From: Marinobacter mangrovi
Lineage (GTDB): Bacteria > Pseudomonadota > Gammaproteobacteria > Pseudomonadales > Oleiphilaceae
DNA length: 64,000 nucleotides
NCBI RefSeq assembly: GCF_016798325.1
Contig: NZ_JAERVO010000002.1
Span: forward strand, 682,001-746,000
Direction of reading: 5' to 3'
This document shows positions 1-9,002 of this stretch, one piece after another. Both the position numbers and the translations under genes were made by a program. The notes beneath the pieces are model-generated. The model saw nothing but the letters and a program-made list of their open reading frames with translations. It was not told where the DNA came from and did not search any database. How positions within the stretch are numbered: the first letter of the stretch is position 1; each line of letters starts with the position of its first letter.

Positions 1-1
1 G

Positions 2-1798
2 CCGGGCGTGTTGGCGGTGGATCGGCTGGCGGGGCTCGATGGCGATTTGGCCACCCTGTCGAACGAAACCGTCGAGTCGCTGGCCAAACACCTGCCGTCC
101 TACTGGACCCGCAAGAACCCCATCGACCTGAACTACGATGCGTCGCCGGAACTCTACGCCGAGGCGATCCGGATCCTGGCCAAGGATCCCAACGTCAGTA
201 ACGTGCTGGTGATGTACGCCCCGAGTCTGACGGAAGACAGTCTGCAGATTGCCGATGCGGTGGTTCAGGCCAGCAAGGGTACCCGCTTGAACATCTTCAC
301 CTGCTGGCTGGGCCAGAGTACGGTACTGGAGGCGCGGGACGAGTTCTATCGGGCCGGTATTCCGTCGTTCTTTTCGCCGGAAAAAGCCGTTAACGCCTTC
401 ATGCAGCACGTTCATCATCAGCGGGTCCAGCGGCTGCTGCGGGAAACGCCGGAGTCCTTCACCGATCACTTCGCCGACAGCTCCGTGGCCCGCAAGTTGG
501 TCATGAAAGCGCACCGTTCCGGGCGCAATCACCTGTCCAACAGCGAGGCGAGGGCGGTCATCCGCGACTACGGGATCCGCGCGGTGGATACGGTCTACTG
601 CGATGATGTAGAAGGTGTGGTGGAGAGTTTCCAGGTCGAACGCCGCCCCATTGACGTCACCCTGATTCATGAGCGCGGCTGTCACCCGTTTATGGAAGAG
701 CAGACCGGTCGCGGACGCTACAAATCGACGATTCAGGGGCTCAATAGTGAGTCGGCGATCATCGAATCCTGTCAGGTCCTGATGGACGAGTACCGAGCGC
801 ACTTCCCGCGCAGTGGTTTCCTCGGATTTGCCGTGCAGCGCACCTACCAGCACCTGGGCGGTATCGCCTTCAGCGTGGGCATTACCCGGGATCCGGTGTT
901 CGGCCCATTGGTGGTCTGTGGTGCGGCCGGCGCCAGTGTCAACGTGATGACCGATCGCCAGATCGCATTGCCGCCCCTGAATATGGTGCTGGCCAAAGAG
1001 CTGCTGCGGCGAACCTATATGTATCGCCTGTTGCGCGAATACAGCCTGCAGCCGGAAGAGGACATCCGGGCGATCTGCGAGACCCTGGTGACCCTGTCCC
1101 AGATCGTGATCGATATTCCGCACATCCGCGGGCTGGAAATCCTGCCATTGTTATTTGATCGCAACGGTGCCGTGGCGGTGGACGTGGCCATCGACCTGGC
1201 TGAAGAGCCGGGGCGTCCGATTATCCAGCCCTATCCTCGGGAGCTGGAAGAGTGGGTGGTTTTGCCAAAATCCGGGCGTAAGGTGATCGTGCGGCCGGTA
1301 CTGGCTGAGGACGAGCCCGCGCATCTGGAATTCCATCATCACCAGTCACCGGAATCGATCCGCTACCGGTTTTTCCAGTACCGCAAGCATTTCTCCCACG
1401 AAGACGTGGCCCAGATGGTCCAGATCGACTATGACCGTGAAATGGTGTTTATCGCCAACGCCGAACGGGAGGATGGCAACGGCGAGGAAACCCTGGGCAC
1501 CGTGCGCGTCTGGACCGACGCCGACAACCTCCAGTGCGAATTCGCCGTCATGGTCCGGGATGACATGAAAGGCGAGGGCCTGGGCTACATCCTCATGCGC
1601 AAGATGATCGACTACTGCCGCGCCCGCGGCACCGTGGAAATGATCGGCAACGTCTTGCCGGACAACCACCCCATGCTCAACCTGGCGCGCCATCTCGGCT
1701 TCGAGATCACCTACAACATGGAAGAAGACGTCATGGACCTGCGCCTGCCGCTCAATGAGCCGGAAACGGATTGGCAAAGGGAGAGGTTGCGAGGGTAA
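2..1798 (+). CDS. Pat-type acyl-CoA synthetase-like / GNAT acetyltransferase, 5' end outside window
   Basis: The reading frame is open from the first bases, so the start lies upstream; about 599 residues are visible. The middle part (about residues 150-420) reads like the ATP-grasp domain of ADP-forming acetate-CoA ligase-like proteins. The last 160 residues (from about 435) are a GNAT acetyltransferase fold, with the acetyl-CoA binding segment around GEGLGYILMRK. This order matches Pat/YfiQ lysine acetyltransferases of about 890 residues, which acetylate and so regulate enzymes such as acetyl-CoA synthetase. The family assignment rests on domain order; the protein target is not shown by the sequence. 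A REP/RAYT cluster follows directly. Confidence 0.85.
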   Translation, partial: PGVLAVDRLAGLDGDLATLSNETVESLAKHLPSYWTRKNPIDLNYDASPELYAEAIRILAKDPNVSNVLVMYAPSLTEDSLQIADAVVQASKGTRLNIFTCWLGQSTVLEARDEFYRAGIPSFFSPEKAVNAFMQHVHHQRVQRLLRETPESFTDHFADSSVARKLVMKAHRSGRNHLSNSEARAVIRDYGIRAVDTVYCDDVEGVVESFQVERRPIDVTLIHERGCHPFMEEQTGRGRYKSTIQGLNSESAIIESCQVLMDEYRAHFPRSGFLGFAVQRTYQHLGGIAFSVGITRDPVFGPLVVCGAAGASVNVMTDRQIALPPLNMVLAKELLRRTYMYRLLREYSLQPEEDIRAICETLVTLSQIVIDIPHIRGLEILPLLFDRNGAVAVDVAIDLAEEPGRPIIQPYPRELEEWVVLPKSGRKVIVRPVLAEDEPAHLEFHHHQSPESIRYRFFQYRKHFSHEDVAQMVQIDYDREMVFIANAEREDGNGEETLGTVRVWTDADNLQCEFAVMVRDDMKGEGLGYILMRKMIDYCRARGTVEMIGNVLPDNHPMLNLARHLGFEITYNMEEDVMDLRLPLNEPETDWQRERLRG

Positions 1799-1834
1799 CG
1801 TTTTTGCCCAGCATAAGCTTAAAAGGGCACCTTC

Positions 1835-1926
1835 GGCGCCTCAGAAGCTAAAGCATCTGCTACATGCTCGAGTTGACTGGCAATGTAGCCGACGCTTCAG
1901 CTTCGGAGCAGCCCGCAGGGCTGCTA
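1835..1926. repeat. REP-like palindromic element, copy 1
   Basis: About 90 bp containing nested inverted repeats: an outer arm GAAGCTAAAGC pairing with GCTTCAGCTTC, an inner arm GCTACAT pairing with ATGTAGC, and a following hairpin GCAGCCcgcaGGGCTGC. The same sequence recurs at 1980, 2572 and 2737. The copies surround the RAYT gene, which is the expected partner. Confidence 0.85.
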
Positions 1927-1979
1927 GCGTGTTGTCGATATTCTTAAAGTTTCGACTGAAGCCATAACAGAGCCCCTGT

Positions 1980-2071
1980 CGGCGCCTCAGAAGCTAAAGC
2001 ATCTGCTACATGATCGAGTTGATTGGAAATGTAGCCGACGCTTTAGCTTCGGAGCTGCCCACAGGGCAGCC
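1980..2071. repeat. REP-like palindromic element, copy 2
   Basis: Second copy of the same element with a few substitutions; several keep the stems paired, for example a perfect GCTAAAGC/GCTTTAGC arm here. It ends in the hairpin GCTGCCcacaGGGCAGC and lies about 20 bp beyond the 3' end of the RAYT gene. Confidence 0.85.
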
Positions 2072-2090
2072 ATCCATCAGGATTTACGCC

Positions 2091-2528
2091 TTAGCCCAAA
2101 TACATCGAATCCCAATGTGGATATTCGCGAACGGTCCGCACTATCCCTGCTCGCACAGGATTAAGAATAATGTATCGCGCGATATCCTGTCGGTCCTCGA
2201 TTCTTCTCAGCGTCCGCTCGTGATAGCCCTTTTGCCAGGGGATTTTGCTACCGGCATTTCGTGATGCCTGAATTTTCAGGTGAGCTAAAACGTCTCCGAG
2301 GCTTCCGACGCCAGTCAGCGCCATTAGAAGATGCAGGTGATCGGGCATAATGACCCAAGCCATGACTTTTGCCAGGCCACTCTCTTCCGTTTTCCTTAAC
2401 GCAGCGACTGTAGCCCGGGCCGTGTTGAAGTCCTGGAAAGCCGGATAGCGATTCTGAGTGCATGCAGTGACCAGGTATTCCTGGCCTGCTATTGAATGTC
2501 GGTGGGCGGTGGCGTTCTTATAACTCAA
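2091..2528 (-). CDS. REP-associated tyrosine transposase (RAYT, Y1_Tnp / IS200-like)
   Basis: 145 residues. The HUH motif is seen as MPDHLHLL (about residues 61-68), and the catalytic tyrosine is probably in ARYIILNPVRAG (about 117-128), a typical RAYT signature. Such single-strand DNA nucleases are thought to spread REP sequences and are usually single-copy domesticated genes. The start is TTG: a clean AAGGAG lies 7 nt upstream and no in-frame ATG fits. Four REP-like copies flank it, two on each side, supporting a working pair of enzyme and substrate. The first part of the gene is duplicated upstream (see the 165-bp repeat). Confidence 0.92.
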   Translation of the reverse strand: MSYKNATAHRHSIAGQEYLVTACTQNRYPAFQDFNTARATVAALRKTEESGLAKVMAWVIMPDHLHLLMALTGVGSLGDVLAHLKIQASRNAGSKIPWQKGYHERTLRRIEDRQDIARYIILNPVRAGIVRTVREYPHWDSMYLG

Positions 2529-2635
2529 GAATTAACTCCTTCCATGGAGTTGGCATTCAACGGGCACCTTACGGCGCCTCAGAAGCTAAAGCATCTGCTA
2601 CACGCTCGGGTTGACTGGCAATGTAGCCGACGCTT
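2471..2635. repeat. 165-bp tandem duplication, unit 1
   Basis: Unit 1 runs from inside the 5' end of the RAYT gene through its ribosome binding site into REP copy 3. Unit 2 (2636-2800) repeats it with only a handful of mismatches. Unit 1 carries the real RAYT start. Confidence 0.9.
2572..2635. repeat. REP-like element, copy 3 (cut at the duplication junction)
   Basis: Same element as at 1835 but it stops at GCCGACGCTT, exactly where the second unit of the 165-bp tandem duplication begins, so the outer right arm and the trailing hairpin are missing. Confidence 0.82.
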
Positions 2636-2800
2636 CCAGATATTCCTGGCCTGCTATCGAATGTCGGTGGGCGGTGGCGTTCTTATAACTCAAGAATTAA
2701 CTCCTTCCATGGAGTTGGCATTCAACGGGCACCTTACGGCGCCTCAGAAGCTAAAGCATCTGCTACATGCTCGAGTTGATTGGCAATGTAGCCGACGCTT
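2636..2800. repeat. 165-bp tandem duplication, unit 2 with a dead RAYT 5' fragment
   Basis: A second copy of the unit at 2471-2635. It includes about 50 bp of the RAYT coding start with its AAGGAG and TTG, now leading nowhere because the reading continues into REP copy 3. Confidence 0.9.
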
Positions 2801-2826
2801 CAGCTTCGGAGCAGCCCGCATGGCTC
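2737..2826. repeat. REP-like element, copy 4
   Basis: Complete nested hairpin as in copy 1, ending GCAGCCcgcatGGCTcC with a weakened last stem. It lies just past the stop codon of rdgC on the other strand and could act as a transcript end for that gene. Confidence 0.8.
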
Positions 2827-2842
2827 CCTGCAAGTAGCGGAA

Positions 2843-3781
2843 TTACGCCGCTTCTTCCTCATCCACGATCGCCGAACGATCCTCACCGCCCAGCGCTTCC
2901 AGCAATGCCGGAATCAGGCGCGCCAGTTCCAGTGTCATCAGGGTAAACGCAGCATCGAACTTGGCGGCGGCGTCATCGGCGTCCACGTCGTCCAGTTTTT
3001 CCTGGAAGGTGTCACCGAACTTGAGGCGGCGCAGGGCCAGCTCCTCGTCCAGCACGAAGGTCAGGCTGTCTTCCCAACCCAGGGACAGTTTGGTCACTTG
3101 CATGCCGGCGTTGAGGTGGTTGCGGATTTCGTCACCCAGCAGGTCCAGGCCCTTGCAGCGGACCACGCCACCGTCTTCGCTGGTGTCCTTGAGTTCGCAC
3201 TCGTTACCCAGCGAGAAGGTTGAGGGCAGGTCGATGGTTTCGCTCAGCCAGCCGGAGAAGGTGAAGGTCGGCGCCTGTTCCAGCGCGGGCGGGCGGATCG
3301 GCAGGGAGCCGATGCACTTGCGCAGGGTGGTGGCGATTTCCTCGGCCTGCTTGTCGGACCCGGCGTCGACAATCATGAAGCCATCCTGTGGTGCCAGGTA
3401 GGCAAACGTGCGCTTGGACTTGGTAAAGGCCCGCGGCAGCATTTCCTGGGTCAGCTGCTCCTTGATCTCGTCCTTTTCCTTGCGCGGGACCTTACGCATC
3501 TGCTCCGCTTCGATCATCTCGACCCGTTCCGTCACGGCTTCCTTGAGCACCGCGGCGGGCAGTACACGCTCCTCCTTGCGCAGGGCAATCAGGTGATAGC
3601 CGTTGGCGCTGTGCACCAGTTGCTGGCCGTGGCGACCCAGCGGCGGGACCCAACCCTGACGGAAAGACTCCTGCGGACCACAGGGTTTAAAGGCGGATTC
3701 ACCCAACTGACGTTCCAGCTCTTCGGCGGACACGGTGAACGGTTTGGTGAATCGGTAGATACGGGCATTACGAAACCACAT
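2843..3781 (-). CDS. rdgC: Recombination-associated protein RdgC
   Basis: 312 residues, slightly over the usual RdgC length of about 300. The start MWFRNARIYRF and the segment around PPLGRHGQQLVHSANGY are typical of the family. RdgC forms a ring-shaped dimer around double-stranded DNA and limits RecA-driven recombination. The C-terminus ends in a short acidic tail. It stands alone, with 158 bp before the next minus-strand gene and the REP cluster behind it. Confidence 0.95.
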   Translation of the reverse strand: MWFRNARIYRFTKPFTVSAEELERQLGESAFKPCGPQESFRQGWVPPLGRHGQQLVHSANGYHLIALRKEERVLPAAVLKEAVTERVEMIEAEQMRKVPRKEKDEIKEQLTQEMLPRAFTKSKRTFAYLAPQDGFMIVDAGSDKQAEEIATTLRKCIGSLPIRPPALEQAPTFTFSGWLSETIDLPSTFSLGNECELKDTSEDGGVVRCKGLDLLGDEIRNHLNAGMQVTKLSLGWEDSLTFVLDEELALRRLKFGDTFQEKLDDVDADDAAAKFDAAFTLMTLELARLIPALLEALGGEDRSAIVDEEEAA

Positions 3782-3939
3782 TCAGATGTTTCCCTGAGTT
3801 GAATGGTTATTGGAACGTGATGGGCCGGAGGGACGGCTCCGGCAAAAGATATGTGCGCATTGAAGCACAAAGCGACCGCAAAGGTCAGTGTCGAAATTGC
3901 GGACGGTCGAGCGCCGTTTGGAAAAAGGGTTGAGAGGAC

Positions 3940-4140
3940 TCAGAAATCCATCGTTTCAACCAGGATCGTCTTGATGACGAAGCCCACAACGCCGGCGCCC
4001 AGCACCACGAACAGAATCGCGGTGCCGAAGCGTCCGGCTTTGGAGCGTTTGGCCAGGTCCCAGACGATGAAGCCCATGTAGGCGATCAAGGCCGTCAACA
4101 GGACATAGAGGGCGATCTCGGAAAACAGAGCTTCGTTCAT
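3940..4140 (-). CDS. DUF2788 family small membrane protein
   Basis: 66 residues with two hydrophobic segments (about 8-28 and 40-60) joined by a basic loop, WDLAKRSKAGRFG, which is the conserved part of DUF2788 proteins. The function is unknown. It sits 9 bp downstream of yaaA and is probably cotranscribed with it. Confidence 0.85.
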   Translation of the reverse strand: MNEALFSEIALYVLLTALIAYMGFIVWDLAKRSKAGRFGTAILFVVLGAGVVGFVIKTILVETMDF

Positions 4141-4149
4141 GGATGTTGA

Positions 4150-4923
4150 TCAGGCCGGCTCGTCCCGCAGGAAGACCCAGTTGTCGCCGCTGGATTGCTC
4201 TTCGCTGAAGTAATAGCCCGCCGAGTCGAATTGCTTGAGGGCTTCCGGATCGTTGATGCGGTTCTTGATGGCGTAGGCGCACATCAGCCCGCGGGCTTTC
4301 TTGGCGTAGAAGCTGATCATCTTGTACTGGCCGTTCTTCCAGTCCTTGAACTGAGGCGTGATGATGCGACCGTCCAGTTCCTTCTTCTTGACGCTCTTGA
4401 AGTACTCGTTGGACGCGAGGTTGATCAGCACCTGGCCTTCGTCCGCCAGTTCGTCGTTGAGCGCCATGGTCAGCTTGTTGCCCCAGAAGGCATACAGATC
4501 CTTGCCGCGTTTGTTCTCGAATTTGGTGCCCATCTCCAACCGGTACGGCTGCATCAGGTCCAGCGGACGCAGGATGCCGTACAGCCCGGACAGGATGCGC
4601 AGGTGATCCTGGGCAAAGTCGAAATCCCGGTCGTCGAACGACGGCGCGTCCAGGCCGGTGTATACGTCGCCGTTGAACGCCAGGACGGCCGGTCGGGCAT
4701 TGTCTGGCGAAAATGGCGTATGCCACTGTTGATAGCGCTCGGCATTCAGCTGCCCCAGCTTGTCGCTGATGCCCATCAGGTTGCTGACCTGATGCGGCTC
4801 CAGGGTCTTGAGCTGGTCGATCAGTTCGCAGGCGTCGTCCAGGAAAGCCGGCTGGGTATACTTCTGCGTCGCCAGGGGGCTCTCGTAATCCAGGTTCTTG
4901 GCCGGGGAAATGACCATCAGCAT
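4150..4923 (-). CDS. yaaA: Peroxide stress protein YaaA
   Basis: 257 residues, the usual YaaA (DUF328) length. The start [16 protein letters not shown] and the segments [35 protein letters not shown] and [10 protein letters not shown] are family hallmarks. In E. coli YaaA lowers intracellular free iron during hydrogen peroxide stress and belongs to the OxyR regulon. The start ATG (4921-4923) is followed upstream by about 100 bp of AT-rich DNA before the next minus-strand gene, a likely promoter region. Confidence 0.95.
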   Translation of the reverse strand: MLMVISPAKNLDYESPLATQKYTQPAFLDDACELIDQLKTLEPHQVSNLMGISDKLGQLNAERYQQWHTPFSPDNARPAVLAFNGDVYTGLDAPSFDDRDFDFAQDHLRILSGLYGILRPLDLMQPYRLEMGTKFENKRGKDLYAFWGNKLTMALNDELADEGQVLINLASNEYFKSVKKKELDGRIITPQFKDWKNGQYKMISFYAKKARGLMCAYAIKNRINDPEALKQFDSAGYYFSEEQSSGDNWVFLRDEPA

Positions 4924-5025
4924 GATTGGATCCTCGCTCTCGAATAGGGGCTATCGAAATAGTCGATAATAATAAATTATAAAATGCTGATTATTAAATT
5001 GAGTTTGGCTATCTCACGCATCGGT

Positions 5026-5289
5026 TCAGACTTTGTCCAGAAACGCCATCAGGTCGTCCCGGGTAAACGGCCAGTCCAGTTCGCGGCCGTTGTCCGCACG
5101 CCGCAACACGGGAATGCGCTCGCCATAGCGGGCGACCAGTTCCGTGGATTGGGCGATGTCCACGACATCCACGGGAATCGGCGGATCCATGGGCGTTTGT
5201 ACGAGCAGTGTCTCGGCCAGTTCACAAAGTTGGCAGTTGTCGGTGGTGTAGAACACCAACTGCATGGGATGAAGCGCGTCCTGGCTCAT
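5026..5289 (-). CDS. Glutaredoxin-like (DUF836) thioredoxin-fold protein
   Basis: 87 residues. An N-terminal beta strand, QLVFYTTDNCQLC, carries a CxxC (about residues 18-21), and the cis-proline region RIPVL lies near residue 60: a minimal thioredoxin fold of the DUF836 type. It probably works in thiol-disulfide exchange, with unknown partners. It starts 4 bp after the yciK stop codon, so it is likely the last gene of the ubiG-mupP-yciK transcript. Confidence 0.85.
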   Translation of the reverse strand: MSQDALHPMQLVFYTTDNCQLCELAETLLVQTPMDPPIPVDVVDIAQSTELVARYGERIPVLRRADNGRELDWPFTRDDLMAFLDKV

Positions 5290-5293
5290 GGGG

Positions 5294-6037
5294 TTACCGC
5301 GCGTCGAGCTGCTGGCCGGTCACGCCGTGGCTGTCCGGCCCCATCAGGTAGAGGAACATCGGCATGATGTCTTCCGGCGTCGGGTTACTGTCCGGGTTCT
5401 CGGCCGGGTAGGCGTGGGCCCGCATGTTGGTGCGAGTGGCGCCGGGGTTGAGGCTGTTCACCCGCACATTGTGGCGTTCGTCGTCGAGTTCGTCGGCCAG
5501 CAGTTGGCTCAGTCCTTCCAATGCAAACTTGGACACCGAATAGGCGCCCCAGTAGGCCCGCGCCTTGCGCCCCACACTGGAGGAGACGAAAACAATGGAG
5601 GCATCGTCGGATTTGCGCATGGCCGGAATCAGGGCGCGGGACAGCAGAAAGGGCGCCGTGACGTTCACCCGCATGACTTGCTCCCAGATTTCCGGATCGT
5701 AGTGTTCAATCGGCGTGCGCTGGCCCAACAGGCCGGCGTTGTGCAGGATGCCGTCCACCTGACCAAAGGATTCCTCGATGGTCATGGCCATCTCCTCGTA
5801 ATCCTTCACCGCCGCGCCTTCCAGGTTCATGGGGACAATGGCGGGTTGCGGGTGGCCGGCGGCTTCGATCTCGTCATAGACCGATTCCAGCTTGCTGATG
5901 GTGCGGCCCAGCAGGATAACGGTCGCCCCGTGGGCGGCGTAGGTCTTGGCGGCGCATCGGCCGATGCCGTCACCAGCGCCGGTGACCAGGATAATGCGAC
6001 CTTTCAGTAGGTCGGCAGGTGCCTTGTAATCTTGCAT
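5294..6037 (-). CDS. YciK family SDR oxidoreductase
   Basis: 247 residues of a classical short-chain dehydrogenase: the cofactor motif TGAGDGIG is near residue 20, NAG near 100, and the catalytic Ser/Tyr/Lys in SSSVG and YSVSK near 145-165. YciK proteins are widely conserved in gammaproteobacteria without a firmly known substrate. It follows mupP by 32 bp, as in Pseudomonas, where ubiG, mupP and yciK are adjacent. Confidence 0.92.
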   Translation of the reverse strand: MQDYKAPADLLKGRIILVTGAGDGIGRCAAKTYAAHGATVILLGRTISKLESVYDEIEAAGHPQPAIVPMNLEGAAVKDYEEMAMTIEESFGQVDGILHNAGLLGQRTPIEHYDPEIWEQVMRVNVTAPFLLSRALIPAMRKSDDASIVFVSSSVGRKARAYWGAYSVSKFALEGLSQLLADELDDERHNVRVNSLNPGATRTNMRAHAYPAENPDSNPTPEDIMPMFLYLMGPDSHGVTGQQLDAR

Positions 6038-6069
6038 GGTCTGCGCTCCTTGATCCGGGCCTGATTCCC

Positions 6070-6750
6070 TCAGGCTTCCTTTCCAGTGTACCGGTTCTGC
6101 AGCATGGCCAGCAGTTGCCCGGCGGAATCGATGACAAAATCCGCCTGCCAGCCGGGGATTTCGCCAGGGTGGCGGATATAACCATAGCGGGCGGCCACCG
6201 TGGTCATGCCGGCCCGACGCCCGGCCTCGATATCGCGCACATGGTCACCGACATAGAGGCAGTCGGCGGCCGGGATGTGCAGCAGCTCACTGGCCAGGAA
6301 CAGGGACTCGGGGTGGGGCTTGCGCTGATCCACGTCGTCCGGGCAGACCAGGGCGTCGCAGCGGTCGTGAAGATCCAGCGCGTGAAGCAGCGGGACGCTG
6401 AAGCGGCGCGGTTTGTTGGTAACGATGCCCCAGGCAATGCGGTTTTCTTCCAGCCAGGTCAGCAGGTCGGCCATACCGGGAAACAGTTTGGTTTCCACGG
6501 CGATCTCGCTTTCGTAGAGATCGAGGAATTCGCTGTGCCGATCGAAATAGTCCTCATCTTCGGGGGTCAACCCAAAGCCCACGTGAATCATGGCCCGGGC
6601 GCCGTCGGACACCGCTTCGCGGATTTCGGGCTCGGGCAGGTGGGGCAGCTTGTAGCGTTCGCGCACGGCGTTCAGGCAGCGAATGAAATCCGGCGCTGTG
6701 TCGATCAGGGTCCCATCCAGATCAAACAGGACGGCGCGCGGTCGCTTCAC
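6070..6750 (-). CDS. mupP: HAD phosphatase, probable N-acetylmuramic acid 6-phosphate phosphatase MupP
   Basis: 226 residues. HAD motif I is [10 protein letters not shown] (about 9-18), motif II lies around IVTNKP (about 110-115) and motif III/IV is [12 protein letters not shown] (about 168-179). It would otherwise be called phosphoglycolate phosphatase, but genes between ubiG and yciK in Pseudomonas are MupP, which removes phosphate from MurNAc-6-P in the cell wall recycling route to UDP-MurNAc. The start overlaps the ubiG stop by 4 bp (ATGA type), indicating translational coupling. The substrate is inferred from gene order. Confidence 0.88.
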   Translation of the reverse strand: MKRPRAVLFDLDGTLIDTAPDFIRCLNAVRERYKLPHLPEPEIREAVSDGARAMIHVGFGLTPEDEDYFDRHSEFLDLYESEIAVETKLFPGMADLLTWLEENRIAWGIVTNKPRRFSVPLLHALDLHDRCDALVCPDDVDQRKPHPESLFLASELLHIPAADCLYVGDHVRDIEAGRRAGMTTVAARYGYIRHPGEIPGWQADFVIDSAGQLLAMLQNRYTGKEA

Positions 6751-7472
6751 GCCGGCTCGCTCCCGTCGTCCAGCTTGGCGTGCATCAGGTAGTTGACGTC
6801 CACGTCACGGCCCAGCTTGTAGATCTTGGTGATCGGATTGAAGGTCATGCCGGTCAGGTCCTTCACCTCGAAGCCGGCGTGGCGCAGGAAGTCGGACATC
6901 TCTGAAGGCCGGATGAACTTGCGCCACTCGTGCGTTCCTTTGGGCAGCATGTTGAGCACGTATTCCGCGCCCACGATGGCAAACAGGAACGACTTGGGAT
7001 TGCGGTTGATGGTGGAGACGAACAGGTCACCGCCCGGACGCAGCAGCTTGGCACAGGCCTGGATAATCGAGGCCGGTTCCGGCACGTGTTCCAGCATTTC
7101 CAGGCAGGTGATGGCGTCGTACTGGCCGATGTGCGCCGGATCCTCTGCCAGGGTTTCGATGGGAATCTGCTGGTAGTCCACTTCGATCCCGGATTCGAGA
7201 CCATGCAGGCGGGCGACGGAGAGCGGTGCCTCACCCATGTCGATCCCGGTGACGTGCGCACCGCGCTGGGCCATGCCTTCACTGAGCAGGCCGCCGCCGC
7301 AGCCCACGTCCAGCACTTTGCGGCCGGGCAGGGGCGCGCGCTCGTCGATGTAGTTCAGGCGCAGCGGGTTGATGTCGTGCAGCGGCTTGAACTCGCTGTT
7401 GGGATCCCACCAGCGGCTGGCCAGTGCCTCAAACTTGGCAATCTCGTTGCGGTCTACGTTGTTACCACTCAT
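6747..7472 (-). CDS. ubiG: Bifunctional demethylubiquinol/2-polyprenyl-6-hydroxyphenol O-methyltransferase UbiG
   Basis: 241 residues. The SAM-binding motif [16 protein letters not shown] is near residue 58, and the segments [21 protein letters not shown] and [19 protein letters not shown] are specific to UbiG/Coq3. It catalyses both O-methylations in ubiquinone synthesis at the inner membrane surface. It is the first gene of the ubiG-mupP-yciK unit; the 40-bp gap to mtaD upstream suggests mtaD may be cotranscribed. Confidence 0.96.
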   Translation of the reverse strand: MSGNNVDRNEIAKFEALASRWWDPNSEFKPLHDINPLRLNYIDERAPLPGRKVLDVGCGGGLLSEGMAQRGAHVTGIDMGEAPLSVARLHGLESGIEVDYQQIPIETLAEDPAHIGQYDAITCLEMLEHVPEPASIIQACAKLLRPGGDLFVSTINRNPKSFLFAIVGAEYVLNMLPKGTHEWRKFIRPSEMSDFLRHAGFEVKDLTGMTFNPITKIYKLGRDVDVNYLMHAKLDDGSEPA

Positions 7473-7512
7473 TCGTGTCTTTCCTGTGAGAAAACAATAA
7501 CGAGTCAGGGGA

Positions 7513-8844
7513 TCAGCCCTGGCGAATGCGTTGCGCCCAATGGTCGACCCGCAGCATCAGGTCCGGCACGTCGATGCGCGTCAGGATGCCGTCCTGCACC
7601 TGAGGTACGCCACCGATCCAGCTGTGGCTCAGTTGGCGGCCATGGCGGCTATAGATGAGGTGCGAGGCCGGGTCGTAAATCGGCTGGTTGAATGGATCAC
7701 TCAGGTCGATGGCGATCACATCCGCCAGTTTGCCGGCTTCCAGCGAGCCGATGTCCTGTTCCCGGCCCAGTGCCCGGGCGCCATTGATGGTGGCCATGGC
7801 CAGCGCATCGTGGGCGGACAGGGCCGCGGCGTCCTCGGCCACGGCCTTGGCCAGCAGCGCGGCCGTGCTGACTTCGCCGAACAGATCCAGATCGTTGTTG
7901 CTGGCAGCGCCGTCAGTACCAATGGCCACGTTCACGCCCGCTTTCTGAAGCTTGTCCACCGGGCAGAAGCCGCTGGCCAGTTTCAGGTTGGATTCAGGGC
8001 AATGCACCACGTGGGCGCCGCTCTCCGCCATTAATGTCAGGTCGCTGCCGTCCACCTGCGTCATGTGAACGCACTGGGTGCTGGAGGACAGCAGGCCCAG
8101 ATCCGCCAGGCGCTGGGTCGGGCGTGTGCCGGATTTCTCGATGGCGTCGGCGACTTCGAACGCGGTTTCGTGCAGGTGAATCTGGATGGCCGCCTGCTTG
8201 TCCGCGGCCAGGCTGACAATGTCCTTCAGCGGGCCGTCGGAGACGGTGTAGGGCGCATGGGGCCCGATGGCGATCCGGGTATGACTGTGATCGCCCCACT
8301 GGTCGATCAGGTCCGCGCCTTTTTTCAGGTAGGTGTCCGGGCCATCGCCCCAGGCCGTGGGGAAATCGAGGACCGGGAAGCAGATCTGGCTGCGAATGCC
8401 CACGTCGGTCGACACCTGGGCGGCGACCTCCGGAAAGAAGTACATGTCCGAGAAACAGGTGGTGCCGGTGCGCAGCATTTCCGCAATCGCCAGTCGCGTG
8501 CCGTCGGCAATGAAGTCGTCGCTGATGAACTTGGCTTCGGCGGGCCAGATGTGGTCGTTCAGCCAGGTCATCAGCGGCAGGTCATCGGCCAGCCCGCGCA
8601 TCAGCGACATGGCGGCGTGCCCGTGGGCATTGACCAGCCCCGGCAGCAGCACATGATCGTTGAGATCGAGGGCTTCCCGGGCGTGAAAGCGACGGTCGGC
8701 TTCGTCCTGCGGCACGATGGCTTCAATACGCCCGCCCTGGATCAGCAGCGCGTGATGGTTGAGGACCGTGCCGGCGGGAACCACCGGGATAATCCAGCGT
8801 GCGTTGATGCGGGTATCGACAGCGGTAATGGTGTCTGCGGTCAT
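7513..8844 (-). CDS. mtaD: 5-methylthioadenosine/S-adenosylhomocysteine deaminase (TRZ/ATZ amidohydrolase)
   Basis: 443 residues of the amidohydrolase fold. The metal-binding motif [13 protein letters not shown] is near residue 75, HLHET near 222, a further His in [10 protein letters not shown] near 290 and the catalytic Asp in IGTDGAASN near 320. MtaD deaminates methylthioadenosine to methylthioinosine in the salvage route seen in Pseudomonas. The neighbouring divergent gene is mtnA, as in that genus, which supports the substrate over other members of this family. Confidence 0.92.
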   Translation of the reverse strand: MTADTITAVDTRINARWIIPVVPAGTVLNHHALLIQGGRIEAIVPQDEADRRFHAREALDLNDHVLLPGLVNAHGHAAMSLMRGLADDLPLMTWLNDHIWPAEAKFISDDFIADGTRLAIAEMLRTGTTCFSDMYFFPEVAAQVSTDVGIRSQICFPVLDFPTAWGDGPDTYLKKGADLIDQWGDHSHTRIAIGPHAPYTVSDGPLKDIVSLAADKQAAIQIHLHETAFEVADAIEKSGTRPTQRLADLGLLSSSTQCVHMTQVDGSDLTLMAESGAHVVHCPESNLKLASGFCPVDKLQKAGVNVAIGTDGAASNNDLDLFGEVSTAALLAKAVAEDAAALSAHDALAMATINGARALGREQDIGSLEAGKLADVIAIDLSDPFNQPIYDPASHLIYSRHGRQLSHSWIGGVPQVQDGILTRIDVPDLMLRVDHWAQRIRQG

Positions 8845-8935
8845 GCCTGTCCTGGTTGGGTTTCCATGGAATGTCGGCGCGGGCCGGTATGCTCGCCAGT
8901 ATAGCGACGTCCGCCCGGTGGAACCAGCAACCCGG

Positions 8936-8965
8936 GTGCTTCGGGCGGCCCTGAAGCGTTATAAT
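8936..8965 (+). promoter_or_regulatory. Candidate sigma-70 promoter for mtnA
   Basis: A perfect TATAAT hexamer at 8960-8965 lies 38 bp before the mtnA start codon. The matching -35 region around 8937-8942 is poor, so only the -10 element is well supported. Confidence 0.4.
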
Positions 8966-9002
8966 CCGTGCCAGTAAGCCCCCAATTTCAGGACGCTTTT
9001 TC

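Noticed and set aside
3824-3843. Hairpin GCCGGA/TCCGGC as terminator after the DUF2788 gene
   Set aside because: Short stem with a large loop and no T-tract on the relevant strand.
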